A program made the position numbers and the translations under genes. A DNA stretch of 64,000 bases from Rubrivivax sp. GTDB lineage: Bacteria; Pseudomonadota; Gammaproteobacteria; Burkholderiales; Burkholderiaceae_C. Under the pieces are notes generated by a model that was not told the DNA's origin, searched no databases, and worked only from the letters and a program-made list of their open reading frames with translations. Numbering within the stretch: the stretch's first letter is position 1; every line of letters begins with the position of its first letter. Below are positions 43,336 to 50,381 of this stretch, one piece after another. The stretch lies in the NCBI GenBank assembly GCA_019635315.1, contig JAHBZT010000004.1:434001-498000 (forward strand), given 5' to 3'.

Positions 43336-45087
43336 TCATCCTCCGGGCGCCGGAGCGAAGTCGGCAGGGTCGAGTCCGCGAACAAATGCGGGCTTCAGGA
43401 CGAAGCCGAGCTCGGACTGCCCGCCGAGTTCGTGCTGCACGGTATCGACGCGCGACGAATCGCGGCCGACGGCCATGCCCGTCTCGGCCAGCGATCGCAG
43501 CACGACGGGCAGGTCGACGTTGGCCCGCTTGAAGTGCTCGAGCGAAACGAACACGCCGGCCGGCACCGTGATGGCGATCGCTGCCTTCGAGTCGCCGTTC
43601 ATGGTGTCGATGGCGGCGGCGAGCGCGTCTCGCACGCGCGGGTTCAAGCGCATCGGTGCGTCAAGCTTGAACACGGGCAGCGGGGCCGGCTCGGAGAGGG
43701 TCGCTTCGTTGTTGGGTTCTTGTGCGGCCTCGTCGTGCGCAGCGTCGCTGCACTCCGAGGAAAGGATCTCGCCGTCGTCTGTCACCACCTGTCGCTCGGG
43801 GGCAGACATGGACGGCGGCGTGGGCAGGTGGACTTCCAGGCTGAGTTGCTCGGGCTGCGGGGACGGCGGCGCAGGTTCCCTCGCCTTGGGCTGCGTGCGG
43901 ACTGCAAGTGCAACCTCCAGAGGCGAGACGGGATCGAGGTGGCCGGACAAGAGGATCTCGGGCGACGACAGCTTGACCGCCTCGATGACGTTCTTGCCCG
44001 GCGGCGGAGCGATCGGCCACAGCGCCTCCGTGCCGCTGCGGGCCTCCAGTACCTTTGCGCCGAGAAGGATCTCCAGGATCGTCTCCGGCGCCTTTGGAAT
44101 GCCCGGCAGTTCGTCTTCCTCGAGCAGCTTGCGGATCTCGGCAGCGGCATTCGGCCAAACGATGAACAAGCCGTCCTTGCCATACCAGACGCGCGAGCGC
44201 TCTTGGTTCGGCACCCAGGCGGTGTGCGACGTGATCAGGCGCCGCATCGCATCAAGCAGATAGCGCTCGAGGTGAGCGCCAAGGATGGGTCGCCCGTAGC
44301 GGTTCGCGCTGGCAATCAGGTTCCGGTCGATGACGAGCGCGGTCGCTCGTTTCACGAGCTCGGCAAGGATGCTCTGTTCGCGGTACTGAGGCACGCCGGC
44401 CAAGCAGGCGAGGAACTGCGGCACGACAACCGAGTTGCCCGTCGCGAGGTGCTGCATCGTCTGTTCCGGCACGATGTGGCGCAACGCGAACAACCCGAGC
44501 GCCCGCGTCTCCTGGGCGCCTGACAGCCACCGGATGAAGAAGCGCTTGGAGCGCCGGCGTTGCAGCCAGCTCGTCAGCGGGCTCAGGTAGGCCGGCCATT
44601 CCTCGCCCCGGTCGTCGGTCACGACGACGTGGCTGAGAGTCCGGTGCAACTCGCTGCACAGCCCCGCCAAGAAGGTTGCCTGTCGCCATCGCGGCTCGAG
44701 AAGTCGGCGCGTCGAGATCGTTGAACGCCCTGAAACGATGTGGCCGTCGGTGCCCTGCAGTGCGTAGAAGCCGACTTCCAGGCCGAGCCGGAACAATCCG
44801 CCTACCTCGCAGTAGTAGTTGTCGGCCGTCGCCGGAAGCAGGTTCACGAAGTCCGCGAAGTTGCGGACTGACGTCAACAGGTCCGCCTCGAACGTGGCGC
44901 GATCAGCGCCGTAGCACAGCTTGATCCTCGAGAGCAGTTCCTCGTGGGCGGCAAGCAGTTGGTCCACCGAACCGGCGGCCAAGCCGGGGTCGACCGACGG
45001 ATAGGTCGCGGCGTCTGCAGCACGAGCAGGATCGGTGCGTGCGGCAGGCGCGGCACGCCGCGGGGCAAAGAAGGATAGAAGGGACAT
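43336..45087 (-). CDS. traI: MobH-family relaxase (TraI_2 / DUF1528 domains)
   Basis: A 583-residue protein. The TraI_2 domain (about 30-330) has FVNLLPATADNYYCEVGGLF and FLAGLCSELHRTLSHVVV; the C-terminal DUF1528-type domain has VWYGKDGLFIVWP near 315 and the final QSELGFVLKPAFVRGLDP. Between them is an Ala-Pro-rich linker (about 400-500). MobH relaxases nick oriT to start transfer. The metal-binding HD pair of many TraI_2 proteins (LHDxGK) appears here as LHRTLS, and the earlier His of LxHxLE is Leu (FRLGLE). Whether that is a subfamily trait or a loss cannot be decided here. Confidence 0.9.
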   Translation of the reverse strand: MSLLSFFAPRRAAPAARTDPARAADAATYPSVDPGLAAGSVDQLLAAHEELLSRIKLCYGADRATFEADLLTSVRNFADFVNLLPATADNYYCEVGGLFRLGLEVGFYALQGTDGHIVSGRSTISTRRLLEPRWRQATFLAGLCSELHRTLSHVVVTDDRGEEWPAYLSPLTSWLQRRRSKRFFIRWLSGAQETRALGLFALRHIVPEQTMQHLATGNSVVVPQFLACLAGVPQYREQSILAELVKRATALVIDRNLIASANRYGRPILGAHLERYLLDAMRRLITSHTAWVPNQERSRVWYGKDGLFIVWPNAAAEIRKLLEEDELPGIPKAPETILEILLGAKVLEARSGTEALWPIAPPPGKNVIEAVKLSSPEILLSGHLDPVSPLEVALAVRTQPKAREPAPPSPQPEQLSLEVHLPTPPSMSAPERQVVTDDGEILSSECSDAAHDEAAQEPNNEATLSEPAPLPVFKLDAPMRLNPRVRDALAAAIDTMNGDSKAAIAITVPAGVFVSLEHFKRANVDLPVVLRSLAETGMAVGRDSSRVDTVQHELGGQSELGFVLKPAFVRGLDPADFAPAPGG

Positions 45088-45168
45088 GTCCGTCGCTGCG
45101 AAGCCATGCGGCGACGATGTTGGACGTGCGACCCTCGGCGGTCTACGCGAAAAGCCGGGGCGATTCGG

Positions 45169-46272
45169 TCAGAGAAGGCGGGGGGTGGCCGCCGGTGCAG
45201 TCGCGCGAGCGGGCGGCGGGTACATCTCGGGATGGCGAAGCAGCACGCAGAACGGGCAACGCTGCGGCGCCGGGTCGACGCGGCTAGCGAGATACGTCGA
45301 GCCGCAGCGCTCGCAGTCGGTCAGCTGCAGCGTCGGCTCGGAGACGCCCCACAATCCCTCGGACAGACAGACGACCTCGAAGCATCGATTGAACGACAGC
45401 GGCGGTGCGTGGTGAAAGGCGGCGAGGACATGCCGGAACGCGGCGGTGATGGCCTGTTCGGGCTCGATCCCTCGATCAACCAGCCGCCTGAACGTCGATG
45501 CCATGACGGAGAACTGCGCGCGCAGCAGCGTCCTGACGCCGGAGCTCCATCGGGACACAGGGAGGGCCTTGCCGACGCGGACCAGCCGCGAGGGTGCGCG
45601 GCGGCTGGGATCCGGATATCCGGAGAGGATGGCGGCTATGACTCGAGGGTGGGCCCCGGCGGACTCGAGCACGCGCTGCATCCGGAGAGTCTCGATCTGA
45701 AGGGGCAGCCCCGCCGAGACATCGATCGACCCTGAGTCAGGAGGTACACGGCCTGCGACCCTGCGCCGCAGTCCGCGCTCGCCGCACTCCTCCTTGCAGA
45801 AGGCGCACACGGGCGTGAACCCGCCGCCGTGCGCGACCAACCGCCTGGCCGTGCATCGGGGGCAAGGTTCGAGTTGCAGCGTGGGGGTGTTGCAGGCCCA
45901 GATGCCGTCAAGGTTCGACACGAGAAAGAAGGCCTCGTCGAAGCTGAAGGACGGGACGGGGGTGAATGAGAGGTAATGCTGGTATGCCGCGATCAGCGAT
46001 GAGGCCGGCGTGAAGCCCGCGGTTGTCAGCGCCCGGTACTTCGCCGCGAACGTGCCGAATTCGGCCTGGATCTTGAATGTCGTCTTGAAGACGAGGTCAT
46101 CCGTGTACGGTGGCCGGCCGCGCGGAGCGCGATGGCCGGCGTCATAGACCTTGGTTCGGATGAAGTCGTTGGGCAGGCCGGTCACCCATCCGATGGTGCG
46201 CGGGCAGGCGCCCAGCATGGCGCACAGGCGTGCCGTCTCGAGCGAGCGAATGCGGGCGTCGGCGAACGCCAC
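45169..46272 (-). CDS. Double FlhC-like transcriptional activator (SetC/AcaC type)
   Basis: A 367-residue protein with a GTG start, about twice the length of FlhC. It contains two FlhC units. In unit 1 (1-165) the FlhC opening ETARLCAMLGAC leads to FDEAFFLVSNLDGIW, TPTLQLEPCPRC (Cys 137, 140) and CAFC (156, 159). Unit 2 (about 185-350) repeats this with FNRCFEVVCLSEGLW, EPTLQLTDCERC (320, 323) and CPFC (339, 342). Each unit so has its own four-Cys zinc site. FlhC works with FlhD as D4C2; SetCD and AcaDC are the element versions that activate transfer genes. The FlhD-like gene lies 24 bases upstream. Confidence 0.8.
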   Translation of the reverse strand: MAFADARIRSLETARLCAMLGACPRTIGWVTGLPNDFIRTKVYDAGHRAPRGRPPYTDDLVFKTTFKIQAEFGTFAAKYRALTTAGFTPASSLIAAYQHYLSFTPVPSFSFDEAFFLVSNLDGIWACNTPTLQLEPCPRCTARRLVAHGGGFTPVCAFCKEECGERGLRRRVAGRVPPDSGSIDVSAGLPLQIETLRMQRVLESAGAHPRVIAAILSGYPDPSRRAPSRLVRVGKALPVSRWSSGVRTLLRAQFSVMASTFRRLVDRGIEPEQAITAAFRHVLAAFHHAPPLSFNRCFEVVCLSEGLWGVSEPTLQLTDCERCGSTYLASRVDPAPQRCPFCVLLRHPEMYPPPARATAPAATPRLL

Positions 46273-46296
46273 GATCTTGCCGCTGAGAGCGGGCCG

Positions 46297-46614
46297 CTAG
46301 GCGCCGGCTTGATCGGCGTGGGGCCTCGCAGGCCCCCGCACGCGCGCCGAGGCCAGGATGGGAATGACGGTGCGCGGTGCGGCCAGCAGGGAGTCGATGT
46401 CGTCTCGGGGTGCGAAAAGCAGAACGTTGCCGGTGCTGGCGACGATCTCGATGACGTCGGCGGGGGTGAGGTCGCTGATGGCCCTCAGTTGCACCGGACT
46501 CAGCCCGAAGCGGCAGCAGGCGCTGGCCAAGTCGCTGCGGGCGGCATCACGCATCAGCGACAGGATCGTGAAGTTGAGCGTCTGAACATCGTTCAACGGC
46601 GTGGCGTCGTTCAT
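46297..46614 (-). CDS. FlhD-like activator subunit (SetD/AcaD type)
   Basis: A 105-residue helical protein. NFTILSLMRDAARSDLASACCRFGLSP resembles the FlhD dimerisation region and ISDLTPADVIEIVASTGNVLLF its C-terminal part. It would pair with the double FlhC protein downstream to form the master activator of conjugation. It is the first gene of the pair; its promoter should lie in the AT-richer 46680-46800 region. Confidence 0.75.
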   Translation of the reverse strand: MNDATPLNDVQTLNFTILSLMRDAARSDLASACCRFGLSPVQLRAISDLTPADVIEIVASTGNVLLFAPRDDIDSLLAAPRTVIPILASARVRGPARPHADQAGA

Positions 46615-46699
46615 TGGTTCTGCTCCCGGGTCTGCCTGGTGGGCGGATCAGCACAGCCGCGTCGGCTGGCCAGCCGGCTCACCTGAAAGGCGCACCGAC

Positions 46700-46800
46700 T
46701 TGAGGAAAGCGTACTCAACAAGGTCGCTGGGTGTCAAATGTTTCTGTCGATAGACGATATAAACTAGATCGAGCGCGGTTTCGAAACTAGACACTATGAC
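46700..46800 (-). promoter_or_regulatory. Promoter/operator region of the flhDC-like pair
   Basis: This is one of the AT-richest intervals of the window. It contains a perfect palindrome GTTTCGAAAC (46778-46787), a direct repeat AAACTAGA (46761-46768 and 46784-46791, 23 bases apart), and on the minus strand TTGACA (around 46727) with only a weak -10 match. It lies between the BetR-receiver gene and the FlhD-like start. Confidence 0.45.
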
Positions 46801-46880
46801 GCATGCGACCGCGTCTCCTCACGGCTTGGTGCCTCCAGGAAGGAGGTGGCCCGCGTCGTCGATCCGGTAGGGGGAGCGGG

Positions 46881-47723
46881 CTACTGCGCGCGAGGCGATG
46901 CCTGGAAGCCCAGTTCCAGCGCGTTGAAGAGGCTGAGAGTGCGTGAGGGTTTCTCGTACAGCTGGGCTCGGAAGGTCGTCAGGGCTGACGCCAAGTCCGA
47001 CTCATCGCCGCCGGCATCGATCTGTCCGGTCAGGATGATCACCGGGCCGGCGGGATTCTTGGCTCGAATCAGCGGCAGCAGGGCCGTGGCCTTTTCTTCG
47101 CCGAGCACCCAATCGAGGATGAAGCCATCGAAGTTGGTGGTCTCCAGGGCGGTGCGGAGATGCTCGGCGCTCGTGTAGGAGATGGCGTCCAGGCCCTTCT
47201 GGCGCAGAAACTGCACGATGGCCCGGCCCAGGTCATCGTCGTCGTCCACCACGGCGACGCGCCTTGGAGGCTCGGGCTCAACGATCAGCCTGCGGACCTC
47301 GAAGGCGCGGCGCCCAACTGCCTCCGAGACCGGGACGACCGTCCAACCATTCGATTCTTCTCCGGGAATCGCGACGTAGGGTCCGATGCCTTGTACCGCC
47401 TCTGGCCCAGGCCAGACGGAGCAGGCCAGCTTGGCGCCGCCCACCTGGAGCACGGCGGGCTCGCCAGGGGCATCTTCCACGAGCGCCCCCAAGAGGCGGA
47501 ACACCGGCTCGCCGAAGTGCGCGGCGAGCCGCTTGATCTCGTCGACGCTCCAGGTCGTATCGCCCATCATCCGACGACGGACCTGCTGGTACGCGATGCC
47601 CACCGCAGCCTCCAGCGCCCCCAGCCGTTTCCGCTCGGGTATGCCACGGCGGTCGAGAAGAGCCTGGATGGCCTTCGTGATCGCCGTCGGAGCGGATCTG
47701 TCGCCTGCGGGGTCTTGTTCCAT
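46881..47723 (-). CDS. BetR-type DNA-binding domain fused to response-regulator receiver
   Basis: A 280-residue regulator starting MEQDPAGD; the frame continues upstream, but this ATG fits the first domain. Residues about 15-85 match a BetR-like helix-turn-helix region (RRGIPERKRLGALEAAVGI, YQQVRRRMMGDTTWSVDEIK). Residues about 160-275 form a receiver domain with the acidic cluster VDDDDDLG, phosphoacceptor Asp in GFILDWVLG, Thr in VIILTGQ and Lys in YEKPS. No kinase gene is in the window, so the signal must come from the host. It sits directly upstream of the flhDC-like pair and probably controls it. Confidence 0.8.
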   Translation of the reverse strand: MEQDPAGDRSAPTAITKAIQALLDRRGIPERKRLGALEAAVGIAYQQVRRRMMGDTTWSVDEIKRLAAHFGEPVFRLLGALVEDAPGEPAVLQVGGAKLACSVWPGPEAVQGIGPYVAIPGEESNGWTVVPVSEAVGRRAFEVRRLIVEPEPPRRVAVVDDDDDLGRAIVQFLRQKGLDAISYTSAEHLRTALETTNFDGFILDWVLGEEKATALLPLIRAKNPAGPVIILTGQIDAGGDESDLASALTTFRAQLYEKPSRTLSLFNALELGFQASPRAQ

Positions 47724-47846
47724 GTCGTGGACTTCTTTTCGGGAGCGGGACACCTCGGATTTCGGGCAAGTGTACGACGGGCGATAGAAGTTCACGAAGC
47801 GCGGAACCGTGGAGAGGTCTGCTTGCATCGTCGAAACGGTGCGAAT

Positions 47847-47865
47847 GTTGACGAAAAACGTCAAC
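47847..47865. promoter_or_regulatory. Inverted repeat upstream of the BetR-receiver gene
   Basis: GTTGACG and CGTCAAC flank five A in a perfect palindrome. It lies about 125 bases before the regulator gene and just beyond the terminator of the DUF932 gene. Likely an operator, perhaps for autoregulation. Confidence 0.45.
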
Positions 47866-47901
47866 TCTGAAGAGCTGCTGACTGCCCTTGGGGAAGAAAA
47901 G

Positions 47902-47935
47902 AAGGGGCACCATCCCGTTCAGGTTGGTGCCCCTT
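47902..47935 (-). terminator. Terminator of the DUF932 gene
   Basis: Perfect 11-base arms (47902-47912 and 47925-47935) with a 12-base loop lie 45 bases after the stop codon; on the minus strand they are followed by CTTTTCTT. A good rho-independent terminator. Confidence 0.8.
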
Positions 47936-47979
47936 GGCTCATCGTTCAACGCGCCGCCTGCATGCCAGGCGCGGCTCGT

Positions 47980-49044
47980 TCAGGCCGCTTCGGCGACAGC
48001 ATCCCACTCCGACCGGCTCTGCTCGATCATCCTTCCGGCGATCGCCTCGAGCTCGGTCGACCGGTCATAGTCCTCGACCTCCTGGGCGTACCCGGTCACG
48101 GCGTTGACGAGGCCGTAGCCCGACAGGTCGGCTTCGGCGATCAGCGAGCGCAGCACGCCGGCGCGCTCCTGCTCATTGAGCAGGAAGCGGGTCGCCAGGA
48201 CTTCAACTGCCTTCACCGGATCTCCCTTCAGCGGGATGCCCAGCGTCCGGCGCATCTTCTCCGCGGCCAGCGTGAACGTGGCCTCCGAGACGGCGGATTC
48301 GACGACATCGCGGACCTTGAGGAAGAACGCCTTGTCGTCCGCGGCCAGCGTGTCGTCCTTGAAGATCGTCACCTCCTCGGCGGACGCATCGCTGAGGCGG
48401 CCGACGTGTGTCTTGCGCATCGCGCGGTCGGCGGCGATCAGGCCGTTCTTGCAGCGAAGGCGATAGACCAGCGGCTGAACCGACAGCGTGCCTTGGCCGA
48501 TCTCGGAGTTGCTGACCACCACGCCGGCTTGGACGATGTCGCCCGGCTGCATCTCGAAGTGCACCTGCGGCGTCACGACCTTGAGGTACATGCGGCTTGC
48601 CGTCAGCTCGGCCGACTCGAAGCGTGCGTCGGGCAGTTGCCGCAGGATCGGGAAGACGTGCTGGAGCAGATCGTAGTTGTCCAGGCGCCGGTACCGATCG
48701 GAGAGGAAGGCACGGGCCTGCCCGTCGAGGGTTCGCACCATGCGCTGCTCGGGCTCGTCGTGCAGCCAGGTGTCCACATTGCGGTCGAGCAATGCGGGCT
48801 GTTCCATGCGCATGCGTTCGAAGTAGGCGAACGGGATCTTCAGCTTGTCCGCCATCTGGCGCCGGAACGCGTCCGTCGTGCCGAAGGCGCGCGTGCCGTC
48901 CGGCGTCTCGATCGTGATGCTCGTCGCGCCGTCCACCGCGGTGTCATGGTGCATGAGCTGCGTGGGAACGATCATGTCGAGCTTGGTCGCGAGCTGGCGC
49001 TCGAGTTCGTTGGCCAGGTCGATGAGGGAACGTCCGTACTTCAT
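47980..49044 (-). CDS. DUF932 protein
   Basis: A 354-residue soluble protein of the DUF932 (phage/plasmid TIGR03299-like) group. Family features are RMVRTLDGQARAFLSDRYRRLDN, the SRMYLKVVTP strand, VSNSEIGQGTLSV and LVYRLRCKNGLIAAD. Such proteins are found on many phages, plasmids and ICEs and are suspected DNA-maintenance proteins, but no activity is known. It has its own terminator. Upstream are two hairpins (49068-49083 and 49113-49131) that could be control elements. Confidence 0.88.
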   Translation of the reverse strand: MKYGRSLIDLANELERQLATKLDMIVPTQLMHHDTAVDGATSITIETPDGTRAFGTTDAFRRQMADKLKIPFAYFERMRMEQPALLDRNVDTWLHDEPEQRMVRTLDGQARAFLSDRYRRLDNYDLLQHVFPILRQLPDARFESAELTASRMYLKVVTPQVHFEMQPGDIVQAGVVVSNSEIGQGTLSVQPLVYRLRCKNGLIAADRAMRKTHVGRLSDASAEEVTIFKDDTLAADDKAFFLKVRDVVESAVSEATFTLAAEKMRRTLGIPLKGDPVKAVEVLATRFLLNEQERAGVLRSLIAEADLSGYGLVNAVTGYAQEVEDYDRSTELEAIAGRMIEQSRSEWDAVAEAA

Positions 49045-49262
49045 CCGGAAATCTCCAATGAAAGTCGGGGGACGGTCGTCCCCTTTGGGGAGCGCGTCCC
49101 CGCAAGGGTGGTGGCTCAGGCGTGCTGAGCCGGGATGCAGCGAGACCGGTCAAGGCCACGCCGAGGATTCAAGGGCTGCCTTCGCCGCGATGCGGCCTGG
49201 TGCGGCAGCTACCAGTGGGAACCTCTTTCGCTGGACCCCTTGCGCGAGGTCCAAGGAAAGAG

Positions 49263-49288
49263 GCGAGGTGGCGTTGCTGCCACCTCGC
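49263..49288 (-). terminator. Terminator of the primase gene
   Basis: Perfect 10-base GC-rich arms (49263-49272 and 49279-49288) begin 7 bases after the primase stop; a short pyrimidine run with three T follows on the minus strand. Confidence 0.65.
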
Positions 49289-49294
49289 TTGAAA

Positions 49295-50311
49295 CTACGC
49301 CGCTTTCGCCTCGTTGGCGACGCGTGCGAGCCAGATGTCGGCCCAGTCGGCGCCGGCGTGCTTCGGCACGAACACCTGGACCCTGCGGTCGATGCCGTCC
49401 CGCTTGGCTTCCCTGAGCAGCCGCTGCGCAAGCACATACGCCGACGCCTGCCCGGCGAACTCCGCGTTGGCGTCGTTGTCGGCATAGACGCAGACGCGCT
49501 TGACCGACCCGGGGATCCACAGCTTCTCCATGTTTCCGCAGTTCAGCGCGGACCACACCTGCTTGCCGGTGCTGAGCCGAACGGCCAGTCCGGTCTCGAT
49601 CCCCTCGGTGATTGCGAGCTCGTCGGAGGGCTCATCCAGCCGAACTGCTGCGCCGTTGATCCCCGAGGACAGCACCTTCTTGCTCTGCTCGCCCAAGGCC
49701 TTGCGCCCCGCAGCGAGGTAGGTCCGGTGCAGCGTGATGGCATGGCCGTCGTGCCCCTGGACGCAGGCAATCATCGCCGGGTACTCCGCGATCTTCTTTG
49801 CACGTTGCTGCCCGTTCAGCTTCTCGTAGTAGCCGAGGGCCGGATGGAAACGCAGCGAGCGTGGATAGGTGGTCAACGCGATCCCACGGTTGCGCAGGTA
49901 GCGGTCCACCTCGTCGCCCATGGTGATGGGCTTGGCTTCGTTCCAGATCCGCTGGCAGAGCCGTTTCATGCGCTCCGGCGACGGACCGTTGACGGCATGT
50001 GCCGCCACCGGCCGGGTTGCGCCGAGTTGTCGTTCCACGGCCTCGAGCAGTTCGCCAAATCGCATCCCGAGTACGCCTTGAGCCAGCTTGAGCCCCCCGC
50101 CTGCGCCGCATGTGCGGCAGTGGTAGTTGCCCTCGCCGAACTTGTCGGTGTACTGGAAGCGGTCGGTGCCGCCGCACCCGGGAAGCGGGCACGGCTGGTT
50201 CTTGCCGTTGAGGATCGCCTCGTCGACGCCCAGCGCCTTCAGGATGGACGTCCAATGACCATGCGCGCGGGACTTGATGTCCCGGACGCGCGCTTCGAAC
50301 TCGTCGTTCAT
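49295..50311 (-). CDS. Plasmid/phage-type DNA primase (zinc finger + Toprim)
   Basis: A 338-residue protein starting MNDEFEARVRD. The N-terminal zinc ribbon has CPLPGCGGTDRFQY and YHCRTCGAGGG; an intermediate helical part precedes the Toprim domain with ITEGIETGLAV (catalytic Glu) near 225 and VCVYADNDAN (the DxD) near 265. It makes primers, and would let the transferred single strand be copied in the recipient. There is no helicase domain, so it is a primase-only form. The nrdJ stop lies 70 bases upstream and the two may form one unit. Confidence 0.88.
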   Translation of the reverse strand: MNDEFEARVRDIKSRAHGHWTSILKALGVDEAILNGKNQPCPLPGCGGTDRFQYTDKFGEGNYHCRTCGAGGGLKLAQGVLGMRFGELLEAVERQLGATRPVAAHAVNGPSPERMKRLCQRIWNEAKPITMGDEVDRYLRNRGIALTTYPRSLRFHPALGYYEKLNGQQRAKKIAEYPAMIACVQGHDGHAITLHRTYLAAGRKALGEQSKKVLSSGINGAAVRLDEPSDELAITEGIETGLAVRLSTGKQVWSALNCGNMEKLWIPGSVKRVCVYADNDANAEFAGQASAYVLAQRLLREAKRDGIDRRVQVFVPKHAGADWADIWLARVANEAKAA

Positions 50312-50381
50312 GATGTCCTCGACGCAGTTGCGGTCCCGTGCGGCTGGCGTTGGCCGCCCGCACGGGCTCCTTGGTTGTGAA

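Noticed and set aside
41623-44523. A 966-residue open frame on the plus strand
   Set aside because: It is antisense to traD and traI, both with clear motifs. Its composition (Arg, Asp, Val, Gly, Leu rich, no folds) is the mirror frame expected in high-GC coding DNA.
47809-50380. Two plus-strand open frames of 439 and 511 residues
   Set aside because: Opposite to the DUF932 and primase genes, without ribosome sites or motifs.
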